Positions 51,459 to 60,119 of a stretch of 64,000 nt of DNA are shown here, in pieces. The position numbers and the translations under genes are program-made. Below the pieces are notes generated by a model. It made no database searches and was not told the origin of the DNA. It was given only the letters and a program-made list of their open reading frames with translations. The stretch lies in the NCBI RefSeq assembly GCF_051195235.1, contig NZ_JBNFZM010000001.1, positions 124,001 to 188,000 of the forward strand, written 5' to 3'. Position 1 is the first letter of the stretch. Each line of letters opens with the position of its first letter. The stretch is from Tateyamaria sp947503385. Its GTDB lineage: Bacteria; Pseudomonadota; Alphaproteobacteria; Rhodobacterales; Rhodobacteraceae.

Positions 51459-53663
51459 ATGGCCTATGCACACACCGATTCCTCCGACCCCGAGACCTTC
51501 CTTGCCAACCCGGCCGAGGATGTCCGCACCCGCCTCAAGCTCGAAGGCGGCAAGCGTCTCACCATGCAGACGGAATTCAAACCCGCAGGCGACCAGCCCA
51601 CGGCCATCGCAGAGCTGAGCGCGGGGGTCAATGCGGGTGACCGCGATCAGGTGCTCTTGGGGGCGACCGGCACGGGCAAGACATACACCATGGCCAAGGT
51701 GATCGAAGAGACGCAGAGACCCGCGATCATCCTCGCCCCGAACAAAACGCTTGCTGCGCAATTATACGGCGAATTCAAAGGGTTCTTCCCCGACAACGCC
51801 GTCGAATACTTCGTCAGCTACTACGACTACTACCAGCCCGAAGCCTACGTCGCGCGGTCCGATACCTATATCGAGAAAGAAAGCCAGATCAACGAACAGA
51901 TCGACCGAATGCGCCACTCCGCCACGCGGGCGCTGTTAGAGCGTGACGATGTGATCATCGTGGCCTCTGTCTCCTGCATTTATGGCATCGGCTCGGTCGA
52001 GACATACGGCGCCATGACGCAGGATTTGCGCGTGGGCAAAGAATATGACCAGCGGCAGATCATGGCCGACCTCGTGGCGCAGCAATACCGCCGCAACGAT
52101 CAGGCGTTCCAGCGTGGGTCATTCCGCGTGCGCGGCGACAGCCTCGAAATCTTCCCCGCCCACCTCGAAGACCGGGCGTGGAAACTGTCATTCTTTGGTG
52201 AAGAACTGGAAAGCATCACAGAGTTCGATCCCCTCACCGGGGAAAAAGCGGACACGATGGAACATATCCGCGTCTACGCCAACTCGCACTACGTGACGCC
52301 GAAACCAACGATGAACCAAGCCATCATCGGCATCAAGAAAGAGCTGAAAATCCGTCTCGACCAACTGGTGAGCGAGGGCAAACTGCTCGAAGCGCAGCGG
52401 CTCGAACAGCGCACCAATTTCGACCTCGAAATGCTCGAGGCCACCGGCGTCTGCAACGGCATCGAAAACTACTCGCGCTATCTCACAGGTCGCGCGCCGG
52501 GCGAACCACCCCCCACCCTGTTCGAATTCATCCCCGACAACGCCATCGTATTTGCCGATGAATCCCACGTCTCCGTCCCCCAGATCGGTGGCATGTACAA
52601 GGGCGACTACCGGCGCAAGTTCACACTGGCCGAACACGGCTTCCGACTGCCCTCCTGCATGGACAACCGCCCCCTCAAATTCGAGGAATGGGACGCCATG
52701 CGCCCGCAATCCGTCTTCGTCTCTGCCACCCCGGCGGCGTGGGAGATCGAGCAGACAGGCGGTGTCTTTACCGAACAGGTGATCCGCCCCACCGGCCTTC
52801 TGGACCCGGAGGTTGAAATCCGCCCCGTCGAGATGCAGGTGGACGACCTGCTCGACGAGGTGCGCCGCGTCGCCGCCGCCGGGATGCGCACGCTCTGCAC
52901 CACGCTGACCAAGCGCATGGCCGAGGATTTGACCGAATACATGCACGAACAGGGCATCCGCGTGCGCTACATGCATTCGGACATCGACACGCTGGAACGG
53001 ATCGAAATCCTGCGCGACCTGCGCTTGGGCGCCTTCGACGTGCTGATCGGCATCAACCTGCTGCGCGAGGGGCTCGACATCCCCGAATGCGGGCTGGTCG
53101 CGATCCTTGATGCCGACAAGGAAGGGTTCCTGCGGTCTGAGACCTCGCTTGTCCAGACCATCGGACGTGCTGCGCGCAACGCCGACGGCCGCGTGATCAT
53201 GTATGCCGACAAGATCACCGGCTCGATGGAACGCGCGCTGGCTGAAACCAACCGCCGCCGCGCCAAGCAGATGGCCTATAACGAAGAACACGGGATCACC
53301 CCCGAGACGGTGAAAAAGAACGTCGAGGATGTGTTGGCCGGCCTCTACAAAGGCGACGTCGACATGAACCGCGTCACCGCCAAGGTCGACAAAACGCTTG
53401 CGGGCGGCAACCTGCAAGCGGTGCTGGACGGATTGCGCGCTGACATGCGCAAGGCCGCCGAGAACTTGGAGTTCGAAGAGGCCGCGCGCTTGCGGGATGA
53501 GGTGAAACGGCTGGAAACGGTCGATCTGGTCGTGGCCGACGACCCCTTGGCGCGGCAATACGCGGTGGAAAAGGCCGTGGACGACGCGCAAAAGGCATCG
53601 GGTCGGTCAACGGCTGGTAGGGCTGGGCAACGGGGTGGGAATGTGAAGCGAAGGAAGCGGTAA
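51459..53663 (+). CDS. uvrB: Excinuclease ABC subunit B
   Basis: 734 aa DNA-damage recognition helicase of nucleotide excision repair. Walker A GATGTGKT at 68-75; damage-probing beta-hairpin region YFVSYYDYYQPEAYVARSDT; SVSCIYGIGSVETY; helicase motif TIGRAARNADGRVIMYADKI; a C-terminal UVR (UvrC-binding) coiled-coil in MRKAAENLEFEEAARLRDEV. About 37 extra N-terminal residues relative to E. coli, common in alphaproteobacteria. Followed by an unusual gene 3 bases after the stop. Confidence 0.97.
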   Translation: MAYAHTDSSDPETFLANPAEDVRTRLKLEGGKRLTMQTEFKPAGDQPTAIAELSAGVNAGDRDQVLLGATGTGKTYTMAKVIEETQRPAIILAPNKTLAAQLYGEFKGFFPDNAVEYFVSYYDYYQPEAYVARSDTYIEKESQINEQIDRMRHSATRALLERDDVIIVASVSCIYGIGSVETYGAMTQDLRVGKEYDQRQIMADLVAQQYRRNDQAFQRGSFRVRGDSLEIFPAHLEDRAWKLSFFGEELESITEFDPLTGEKADTMEHIRVYANSHYVTPKPTMNQAIIGIKKELKIRLDQLVSEGKLLEAQRLEQRTNFDLEMLEATGVCNGIENYSRYLTGRAPGEPPPTLFEFIPDNAIVFADESHVSVPQIGGMYKGDYRRKFTLAEHGFRLPSCMDNRPLKFEEWDAMRPQSVFVSATPAAWEIEQTGGVFTEQVIRPTGLLDPEVEIRPVEMQVDDLLDEVRRVAAAGMRTLCTTLTKRMAEDLTEYMHEQGIRVRYMHSDIDTLERIEILRDLRLGAFDVLIGINLLREGLDIPECGLVAILDADKEGFLRSETSLVQTIGRAARNADGRVIMYADKITGSMERALAETNRRRAKQMAYNEEHGITPETVKKNVEDVLAGLYKGDVDMNRVTAKVDKTLAGGNLQAVLDGLRADMRKAAENLEFEEAARLRDEVKRLETVDLVVADDPLARQYAVEKAVDDAQKASGRSTAGRAGQRGGNVKRRKR

Positions 53664-53666
53664 GAG

Positions 53667-54302
53667 ATGTCGAAAATCGACTATGTCGAATTTGATGAGT
53701 TTATTGACGTTGAAGCGTCACTACATTCTGCTTTAGCCGGACTTCAGGCGACCTCAGGGAACCCCCTTTTTTGGAAGCAGGTGGTCCTATGCACACACGC
53801 CGCTTTGCAAGGAGCAGCAGTATGCATCCTGACGAGAACGAATGGCGGTGGCGCTCTATCGAAACGGAGCGAAACTGATCTGTTAGATTACTTTGAGAAC
53901 GACCGCGAAAAAACCACTGCGAAAAAGCAAGGGACTTTGCCACCGGAAGAAATGGCTTTCCCAGCGCCGAAAATGCAGAATCTGCCCGGTCTTTTGAGAC
54001 GGCTACCGGACGGCCTAAATACCGATATTCCCCAGCGGTTTGACGACTGTGCATCGCCTCAGATCCGGGACCTGTGGCGGCTTCACAATTGGCGAAACGA
54101 GTTCGTACATTTCCAAGTTGTATCTTGGTCGATTGAAATTGCTGGACTTCCTCGAATAACAAGCGGCGCTCTGAGTTTAACTAAAGAGATTATTGCCTCT
54201 GAAGCCTATCTGAGGCGTAATCGGTTCTCAGAGGGCAAAGCCGCCGATTTGATCGACAACTGTCTTATTGAATGCCAAAAACTCGAAGCCGTGACACCAT
54301 AG
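53667..54302 (+). CDS. Hypothetical protein with a HEPN-like RN-x3-H motif
   Basis: 211 aa, mainly helical by composition. WRLHNWRNEFVHFQ carries Arg143-Asn144-x3-His148, the RNxxxH pattern of HEPN ribonuclease/nucleotide-binding domains. The gene is plainly more A/T-rich, with more AT-ending codons, than its neighbours, which suggests recent acquisition. The ATG is 3 bases after the uvrB stop (TAAGAGATG), so it may be read through from uvrB. No partner nucleotidyltransferase or antitoxin is adjacent. Function unknown; the motif alone is weak evidence. Confidence 0.7.
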   Translation: MSKIDYVEFDEFIDVEASLHSALAGLQATSGNPLFWKQVVLCTHAALQGAAVCILTRTNGGGALSKRSETDLLDYFENDREKTTAKKQGTLPPEEMAFPAPKMQNLPGLLRRLPDGLNTDIPQRFDDCASPQIRDLWRLHNWRNEFVHFQVVSWSIEIAGLPRITSGALSLTKEIIASEAYLRRNRFSEGKAADLIDNCLIECQKLEAVTP

Positions 54303-54350
54303 TGGCAATCACAGTAGCATTTTATTGAGATCACGTTGGGGCCGACGCCC

Positions 54351-54398
54351 GCCCAGCGGCACCGCCGGGCAGCGCCCGACCTACCCCCGTAGGGCGCT
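54351..54398. repeat. GC-rich paired hairpin element
   Basis: AGCGCCC pairs with GGGCGCT around an inner TAC-CCCC-GTA stem (54371-54398), next to an imperfect stem formed by GCCC...CGGC-ACC-GCCGGGC (54351-54370). The composition resembles intergenic repeats common in Roseobacter-group genomes; that resemblance is from memory. No second copy of this exact unit was found in the window. Confidence 0.45.
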
Positions 54399-54547
54399 AT
54401 TGGCGAGGGACTTCGCAACTCACTCGACATCTATTCTTTGAAGCACTTGCACCGACCAACGCGATCGAAGCGCCCTCCAGGTCTGGCACAGCTCGTGTCG
54501 CCATAACCCGGGTCAAATAGGTCGCAACATTCTATGGATCTTTCACA

Positions 54548-54649
54548 CGCCGACCCGAGGGGTGGCGCAATCGCGCCTCCCGTTTTGCCGGAGGCAAACC
54601 TCCGGTTTGACGGGGGAGGGTCGGCGCGGCCCGACAGTGCCTGTCGGGC
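54548..54649. repeat. Branched palindromic element (REP-like or structured RNA)
   Basis: An outer stem CGCCGACCC (54548-54556) pairs with GGGTCGGCG (54618-54626). Inside are GGCGC-AATC-GCGCC and a long stem in which CCGGAGG pairs with CCTCCGG around CAAA. Immediately after, GCCCGACA pairs with TGTCGGGC (54629-54649) over a 5-base loop. The nested arrangement is too regular for chance and could be a repeat element or a structured transcript. Confidence 0.6.
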
Positions 54650-54977
54650 AGGCGCTCAGATCAAAGCGGAGTGTTGCAGGCTTTCCTGGCTGGGCTCAAA
54701 GGCCTGATCTCTGCGCACAGACGACAACACGTGCACTTTGTCCTTCGCCCCGGCTTGAACCGCACACATAGAAAACCAAATTTTAAGACACAATACCAAT
54801 TACTTAAGTTACCCACGGGTAACGCCGAACACCAAAACACCGTCCCTCTGCGAAACCCCGCCATCCGCTCACATTAGAACGATATACACCGCGCTCGCGT
54901 GGCTATCGCGGTCCGTGTCGTATTCACAATCTCACAAAGGCTTAACAAGCCCGCAACGCTGCTCTAACCTCCACCCC

Positions 54978-55361
54978 ATGCCCCTGACCGCCTTTGATCA
55001 CGTCAATATCCTCACCCAAAACCTCGCCGCCATGCAAAGCTGGTATGCCGAGGTGCTGGACCTGCACGCAGGGCCCCGCCCGCCTTTCGACATCCCCGGC
55101 GCATGGCTTTATCTGGGCGCAACACCCGTCGTGCATCTGGTCGAAGTCGACACCGCCCCCACGGGGTATGACGGCGTGCGGATGGAACATGTGGCGTTTC
55201 GCGCAACCGGCTATCAGACCTTCCTCGACACGCTCGCCGCGCATGATATCGAACCCCGGCTGGGCCACGTGCCCGGCACCGACATCGTGCAGGTCAACGT
55301 CGAAGACCCCGATGGCAACCACATCCACGTCGATTTTGACCTGAGCACAGAACCCGCATGA
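54978..55361 (+). CDS. VOC-family (glyoxalase/dioxygenase superfamily) protein
   Basis: 127 aa single-chain VOC fold of paired beta-alpha-beta-beta-beta modules. AFDHVNILTQNLAAMQSWYA opens the first (His8), VVHLVEVD ends it, MEHVAFRATGYQTFLDTLAA opens the second, and VQVNVEDPDGNHIHVDFDL ends it; the histidines and final acidic residue are usual metal ligands. Function could be isomerase, dioxygenase or resistance protein. ATG 54978 starts the family sequence; the frame is open upstream to 54915. Overlaps the next gene by 4 bases. Confidence 0.82.
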   Translation: MPLTAFDHVNILTQNLAAMQSWYAEVLDLHAGPRPPFDIPGAWLYLGATPVVHLVEVDTAPTGYDGVRMEHVAFRATGYQTFLDTLAAHDIEPRLGHVPGTDIVQVNVEDPDGNHIHVDFDLSTEPA

Positions 55362-55780
55362 TCCGCGCCGCAGCCGCCCTTGTCTGGCTCGCCGCACCCG
55401 CCCATGCGTGGGATTTTTCACCCACGCCAATCTGCACGCTGAGCCACATTGAGGGTGGCGCGGGCGTCACAGTGACGTACGATCACGCCGCCTCTCTCTA
55501 TGCCATCGCCATCAGCAATCCGGAGGGGTGGCCCAGCGCGCCCGCGTTTTCCATCCGCTTTGACGGGGCACAGCCAAACACTATTTCAACCACCCGCCAC
55601 GCGGTCCGGGGCAAGACCCTCACCGTGACCGATGCGGGCTTTGGCAATGTGCTCGACGGGTTGGAGTTCAATGCAACGGCCACCGCCTTTACCCAGACGG
55701 CTGCCGTTACGCTGTCGCTGGACAGTGCGGCCGGTCCGGTGCAGGACTTTCGCGCCTGTGCCAAAGCGCCTGTCGCCTGA
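55358..55780 (+). CDS. Small exported protein of unknown function
   Basis: 140 aa with a signal peptide (MIRAAAALVWLAAPAHA) and a mature part rich in beta-forming residues with two cysteines (PICTLSH, FRACAK) that could form a disulphide. The start overlaps the VOC gene stop (ATGA). No family was recognised. Confidence 0.7.
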   Translation: MIRAAAALVWLAAPAHAWDFSPTPICTLSHIEGGAGVTVTYDHAASLYAIAISNPEGWPSAPAFSIRFDGAQPNTISTTRHAVRGKTLTVTDAGFGNVLDGLEFNATATAFTQTAAVTLSLDSAAGPVQDFRACAKAPVA

Positions 55781-55861
55781 GGGCTGCGGGAAGGCGCCTC
55801 CAAACGCACCGGCTATTGTGTGTTCTCAGGGCACGCGCAACGCGGCGCGCCGCGCGCACCG

Positions 55862-56131
55862 CTAAAAATCAAAGATGTCGCCCAGAACGTCCCCGAAACC
55901 GCCCTTGCGCTTTTTCCGGCGCCGCGGTTCGTCATCGTAGTCATCGTCATAATCCTGACGGCCCATCGCCTGTGGCGGCGGCGGTGGCGCGGTATAGGCA
56001 GCGGAACGTTCGAGGATTTTGTCCAACTCTCCCCGGTCCAGCCAGACCCCGCGGCACTGCGGGCAATAATCGATTTCGACGCCGCTGCGATCTGTGATCA
56101 CCAGTGCTGTGCCATCGATAGGACATTTCAT
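55862..56131 (-). CDS. TFIIB-type zinc-ribbon protein
   Basis: 89 aa. MKCPIDGTALVI and YCPQCRGVWLDRGELDKILE form the zf-TFIIB zinc-ribbon pattern with four cysteine-type ligands, followed by a Pro-rich linker and an acidic then Lys/Arg-rich tail ending GGFGDVLGDIFDF. ATG 56131 has AGGAG about 7 bases upstream and begins the conserved ribbon; an upstream ATG at 56185 adds unconserved residues. Common short protein of unknown role in alphaproteobacteria. Confidence 0.82.
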   Translation of the reverse strand: MKCPIDGTALVITDRSGVEIDYCPQCRGVWLDRGELDKILERSAAYTAPPPPPQAMGRQDYDDDYDDEPRRRKKRKGGFGDVLGDIFDF

Positions 56132-56193
56132 ATGGGGGCTCCTGTGTTGGGTTGTCTTGGCACAAGATGGGGGCGGAACCGGCAAAAAACCAG

Positions 56194-56664
56194 CTACCAG
56201 TGGCGCGTTGCCGCGTCCCCTTTGACAATCCCCTGCAAGTTCGGCGTCACCCAGCCACCATAGAAATCACCCGGTTGCGGCGTGACCCGCACCCCTCCGA
56301 CCCAACAGGCACCCATGAGGCCCGGATAGAACGCAAGATAGCCCGCCAACGCGGCAAAGCGGGGCGTCGGGCGTGCATAGCTCCACGCAGCGGCCTGTGC
56401 CGAAATGCCCCCGGCGTGGACTGTCCAATAGGCGGCGTGCCCCTTCCACTCGCAGAACGATCCGCCCGGCGCGGCGGAGAGGTCTGCAACAACGTCTTCG
56501 GGCGGGATGTAGTAGGTCGGCGCATGGTGCGTCTCCAGCACACGCAGCGCGGCAGAGCTTTGCGCCACCGGCGCGTCCCCCAGTTCGACCCGGATCTCAT
56601 GCGTCACAGGCTCAAGCGTCGGAGGGCGCGGATAGGATTGCACATTTTCGGCGGGCAAAGTCAT
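56194..56664 (-). CDS. DUF427-domain protein
   Basis: 156 aa. MTLPAENVQSYPRPPTLEP, then LETHHAPTYYIPPEDVVADL, FCEWKGHAAYWTVHAGG, and LAGYLAFYPGLM are the DUF427 pattern. The biochemical function of DUF427 is not established. Start ATG 56664 is used since the residues before it are unlike the family. Confidence 0.83.
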   Translation of the reverse strand: MTLPAENVQSYPRPPTLEPVTHEIRVELGDAPVAQSSAALRVLETHHAPTYYIPPEDVVADLSAAPGGSFCEWKGHAAYWTVHAGGISAQAAAWSYARPTPRFAALAGYLAFYPGLMGACWVGGVRVTPQPGDFYGGWVTPNLQGIVKGDAATRHW

Positions 56665-56758
56665 AGGCTGCCATCTAAGCCAGACATCACTCCGGACCAG
56701 CCTAACCAATTGTTAACCAAGATCGGCGCAAATTAACCCTGCTTTAAGGAGCGGAAGA

Positions 56759-57409
56759 TTGCGCCTGATCCTGACCATTGCCGCCCTCGTCTGGGCCACG
56801 ACCTGCCATGGCGGCGCGTGGCTGCGCGCGCAGGGGACAGGTTTTCTAACATCATCAGTGCTGCAAGGGGCGGACGGGCACAGTGACGGTGCGCTCTATT
56901 TCGAATATGGCGTCCGGCCCAAGCTAACCCTTGGCATCAAGGTGGACGCGAACATGGTTGTCGGACAGCTTGCGGGCGGCTCGGGCTTTGCCTTTGCGCG
57001 CCTGCCCATCCCGACAGGTGACCGCGCCTACAAACTGGCCTACGAAATCGGTCTGGGGGCAACGCTGAATTCCGAAACGGAGCCGCTGCTCCGCACCGGG
57101 CTCAGCTACGGGCGCGGGATCAAGTGGCGGGAGAAATACGGCTGGCTTGCGGTCGATTTTGCGGTGGAGTGGTCGCTGGCCGGTGCGGCGCACACGGCCA
57201 AACTCGACACGACGCTGGGCCTTGGCATCACGGACACTACAAAGATCATGATGCAGGTTTTTGTCAGCGGGACGGAGGACGCAACCAGCCTGACGCTGGC
57301 CCCCTCACTGATCTGGCAGCCGCGCGAAAAGAAACCCAGCTACCAGATCGGGTTCGAGGCCGAGCAGGGCGACGTGTCGCTCCGGCTCGGCCTCTGGCAG
57401 GAATTTTAG
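56759..57409 (+). CDS. Exported beta-rich (outer-membrane-like) protein, TTG start
   Basis: 216 aa with signal peptide RLILTIAALVWATTCHG. Alternating strands such as LYFEYGVRPKLTLGIKVDAN and YQIGFEAEQGDVSLRLGLWQ, ending in Phe (WQEF), suggest a small outer-membrane barrel. The start codon is TTG at 56759, with AAGGAGCGG 4 bases upstream; no ATG exists before the signal peptide, so the rare start is forced. Function unknown. Ends 18 bases from a convergent gene. Confidence 0.72.
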   Translation: MRLILTIAALVWATTCHGGAWLRAQGTGFLTSSVLQGADGHSDGALYFEYGVRPKLTLGIKVDANMVVGQLAGGSGFAFARLPIPTGDRAYKLAYEIGLGATLNSETEPLLRTGLSYGRGIKWREKYGWLAVDFAVEWSLAGAAHTAKLDTTLGLGITDTTKIMMQVFVSGTEDATSLTLAPSLIWQPREKKPSYQIGFEAEQGDVSLRLGLWQEF

Positions 57410-57427
57410 ATCAACCGGGGCGCAGCC

Positions 57428-59710
57428 CTAGCCGTCCATCCGCACGGTTGCACGGATCGGACCACGCACAGAGGTGCCCCATTCCAGCGTGAACTGATCG
57501 TCGTTCAACCCAGCACGCCCACGCGCCACGGGCGCTTGAAACTGCTTGGCGTTGCTGGAGTTGCGGATGTCGCCAATCGCCACAACGGCATCCACCGACC
57601 GGCAATACGCTTCGAACGGCAACTGGTTGTTGGTGTCGATGGTCCACGTCTGCGCATTAGAGTTTTGCGTATACTCGATGTGCAGCGGATTGTGCGCCTG
57701 CTCCTGTACGTTGTGATACGAATTGCCGGTGAAACACACATCCTTGTTCCGGCTGTGGTCCAGGTCGGCAAAGCTGGTGTCGACGCTTTCCGCCCGCACG
57801 ATGGACCCGTTGATGCTGCGGAACCGGTTGCCTGTGATCGTCACACCGTTCAGAAAATGACCGGCCGCAAACGGCTTGACCACGATGTAGGTGAACCACG
57901 GTGCGACGTCCCCGCTCAGATAGACATTGTCGGAAATCGTCAGCGCGCTGAACGAAAAACCTCCCGAAAAGGCCGGCGTCGGGTCACGTTCATTTGTCCA
58001 CTCGATAAAGCAATTGTCGATGTAGTTGCCGGTGATCATCGAGGCCGAAAAATTCTCTTGCAGGATGATCCCGGCGGTGCGCACACCGCTGGGCACGTTG
58101 TCACCCTGGAAGAAGTGGTTGCCCGAAATCAGGTGGTTCTGGCCGTCCATCACCGCCCAGTGACGGAACCGCGTGGCCCGGCAATCCTTCAGCTTCACAT
58201 CGTTGGCATTGACGTTCATCCCGATGCTGACACGGTCAGCGACATCCAGCGGCTCTTCGGCGGACAGGAACTGGCACCGATTGATCAGCATCCCCTGACA
58301 ACCCTCCCCGATCGAGGTGATCCCACGATCCTTGGGGCGGCTGAAATAGCAGTCCTGAAATTCCTTCACAGGACCGCCGGGCGACAGCAAGACAGCACTG
58401 CACTTGCTGTTACACTGAAATTCGATGTCGCTCATGATGAACAGCGACAGGCTGGCAAAGCCCGAGAAATCCAGCAGGTAATCGAACCGGCGGAACGTGT
58501 AGGTCTGCGTGCCCTCGGCGTCATAGAGCGGCGCGTTCAGCTCGATCTCCTGTGCGCCCACATTCTTTGACCGCACATAAATCTCGCGCCCGACACCATT
58601 GGCCTGCACCAGCGCGCCCACGGGCACGTTCGCCACATTGGTCACATTGGTCAGCTTGCGCGAATTCGACGCGGAATAGGTCGCCTGACTGGTTGCAACA
58701 ACGGTCGACCAATCATCGCCCACCGCCTCGATCTGGCCGTTCTTTACCACCCGCCGCGTGGCAAAGGTGGTGCGGTTCGGCACGGCCGCCTGCATATCAA
58801 TTGGCTCGGTCAGCGCGATGCGCCGCCCTTCCATGTCCAGACTGTCATGGTCGGAATTGTTCAGCAGCGCCTGAAACGCCTTTTTGAACCCCAGAACCTC
58901 GTCGCCGAAAGCGTCGATATAGGTGGGCAGGCTGTAGTTCTTGCGGATCAGCAGCATGGCCGTATCGGGCATACTCACCGTGCCTTCAAAACGCACAGAG
59001 TTGTTGAACGCCACATCCGAATTCAGCCGAAAGGTGCCTTCGGACACCAGAACCGTGCGCCCGTTCGCCGCCGCATCTGCGGCGTCAAAGGCGGCACTGT
59101 CATCTGTGGTGCCATCGCCCACCGCGCCATAATCCCGCACGTCGACCACCGACACCAGATCGCTCAGGAATACCGATGAGATGTCTTCGATCACCAGATC
59201 GTCGATACGCACGACCCCGCCATTCGGCCCCGTCAGGTCAAGGCCAAAGTGGCCATAGACCGGCTCCGCCCCCCAAACGAGGTCCACACCGCTCCGGTTG
59301 CCCGCGCCGACAATGGCCGACACTTCGACCACAGACCCGTAGCTGGTCAGCGTCACCACATCGGCAGTGGTGTCCACACCGCCAACAGCAGACCCGTTCG
59401 ACCGCGCTGCATAGCCCGCAATGCGCACCGATGGCAGGTTGCCCGCAATCGCCTTGATCCGGGCCGTTATGCGCAGATAGCAGCCCGGCAACAGCGGCGT
59501 CTGCCCCATGTACCGCACCCGCGTCGTGCCAGATGTCTTCTGCAACTCCAGACAGCCGCCAAAGTCCTGATCCGCAGGCACAAAGGCCGCGTTGGACGCA
59601 TTTTCATACGTGTCCGAGCCCGGGGTGCCATCACCGCTCGACCAGACATCCAGACCGTTTGCAAAGGCAGGCGGCATCAGCAGCACGCCATCAGTGATCG
59701 CTTTGTTCAT
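57428..59710 (-). CDS. Right-handed parallel beta-helix (pectate-lyase-like) protein
   Basis: 760 aa. An N-terminal carbohydrate-binding-like region (~20-195) has no signal peptide. SVVDVRDYGAVGDGTTDDSA (~203-222) is the classical start of pectate-lyase-3/glycosyl hydrolase 28-type beta-helices and of phage tailspikes; several helical rungs with asparagine ladders follow (ISGNHFFQGDNV, MITGNYIDNC, LTISDNVYLSGD, VTITGNRFRSI). Start ATG 59710 (MNKAITDG) is preferred over an upstream ATG. Possible roles: polysaccharide lyase, exopolysaccharide processing or phage/tail-derived adhesin. Unlinked to visible glycan synthesis genes. Confidence 0.75.
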   Translation of the reverse strand: MNKAITDGVLLMPPAFANGLDVWSSGDGTPGSDTYENASNAAFVPADQDFGGCLELQKTSGTTRVRYMGQTPLLPGCYLRITARIKAIAGNLPSVRIAGYAARSNGSAVGGVDTTADVVTLTSYGSVVEVSAIVGAGNRSGVDLVWGAEPVYGHFGLDLTGPNGGVVRIDDLVIEDISSVFLSDLVSVVDVRDYGAVGDGTTDDSAAFDAADAAANGRTVLVSEGTFRLNSDVAFNNSVRFEGTVSMPDTAMLLIRKNYSLPTYIDAFGDEVLGFKKAFQALLNNSDHDSLDMEGRRIALTEPIDMQAAVPNRTTFATRRVVKNGQIEAVGDDWSTVVATSQATYSASNSRKLTNVTNVANVPVGALVQANGVGREIYVRSKNVGAQEIELNAPLYDAEGTQTYTFRRFDYLLDFSGFASLSLFIMSDIEFQCNSKCSAVLLSPGGPVKEFQDCYFSRPKDRGITSIGEGCQGMLINRCQFLSAEEPLDVADRVSIGMNVNANDVKLKDCRATRFRHWAVMDGQNHLISGNHFFQGDNVPSGVRTAGIILQENFSASMITGNYIDNCFIEWTNERDPTPAFSGGFSFSALTISDNVYLSGDVAPWFTYIVVKPFAAGHFLNGVTITGNRFRSINGSIVRAESVDTSFADLDHSRNKDVCFTGNSYHNVQEQAHNPLHIEYTQNSNAQTWTIDTNNQLPFEAYCRSVDAVVAIGDIRNSSNAKQFQAPVARGRAGLNDDQFTLEWGTSVRGPIRATVRMDG

Positions 59711-60119
59711 CCAAATTTCCCTTTTGTCTCGACGGGCGTGGTGCGCCCGAACGGCCACCAGTCACACCCAAGGCCGGACACCCAGCCATCGCGGTAGGGG
59801 GAAGTATCAACAAGGGGTTAACGGGACGTGGGAGGGGCGTGCGCAGCCTTGCAATGGCAGGCAACACCACGCGCACGGCGCACAGCCTGTGATCCGCAAA
59901 AGGACCGGCCTCCCACACCGCCACTTTCTCCGCCTTGTCAGTTGGTTGCCGCCGTTCCAGATGACCGCCACCTTTGCTGCATACCTGTCTGGCAAACGGC
60001 GCAGGCACCGTGCGGTCCCGTCTTTTATCTGCCCTCATCTCACCCATTTGGGTGACGCCATCGGTTTCACGCACTTCTATCCTCGTGGTCAGAAATGGTA
60101 TTTCTGGGGTGAATTTGAG
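59711..60119. other. Divergent upstream region of the autotransporter and beta-helix genes
   Basis: 409 bases with no supported gene. It contains a perfect dyad TCACCC-ATTT-GGGTGA at 60040-60055, about 65 bases before the autotransporter start, which is a candidate operator. Confidence 0.4.
60040..60055. promoter_or_regulatory. Perfect dyad TCACCC-ATTT-GGGTGA
   Basis: Six-base arms around four bases, upstream of the autotransporter gene and of the divergent beta-helix gene. It could be an operator or a short hairpin. The regulator is unknown. Confidence 0.35.

Larger units (their letters stand above)
54303..54977. other. Gene-poor region with GC-rich hairpin elements
   Basis: 675 bases between the HEPN-like and VOC genes, holding two clusters of hairpins (54351-54398, 54548-54649) and an A/T-rich stretch from about 54770 that likely includes the VOC gene promoter. 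Short open frames here match nothing. Confidence 0.5.

Noticed and set aside
54562..54877. Short plus- and minus-strand frames in the hairpin-rich gap
   Set aside because: They lie over the inverted repeats and an A/T-rich promoter-like tract, and none shows family resemblance.
55841..55854. Perfect 14-base palindrome of CGCGGCG arms between convergent genes
   Set aside because: Pure GC low-complexity palindrome of a type expected in high-GC DNA. It cannot form a loop without breaking pairs, and no U-tract follows.
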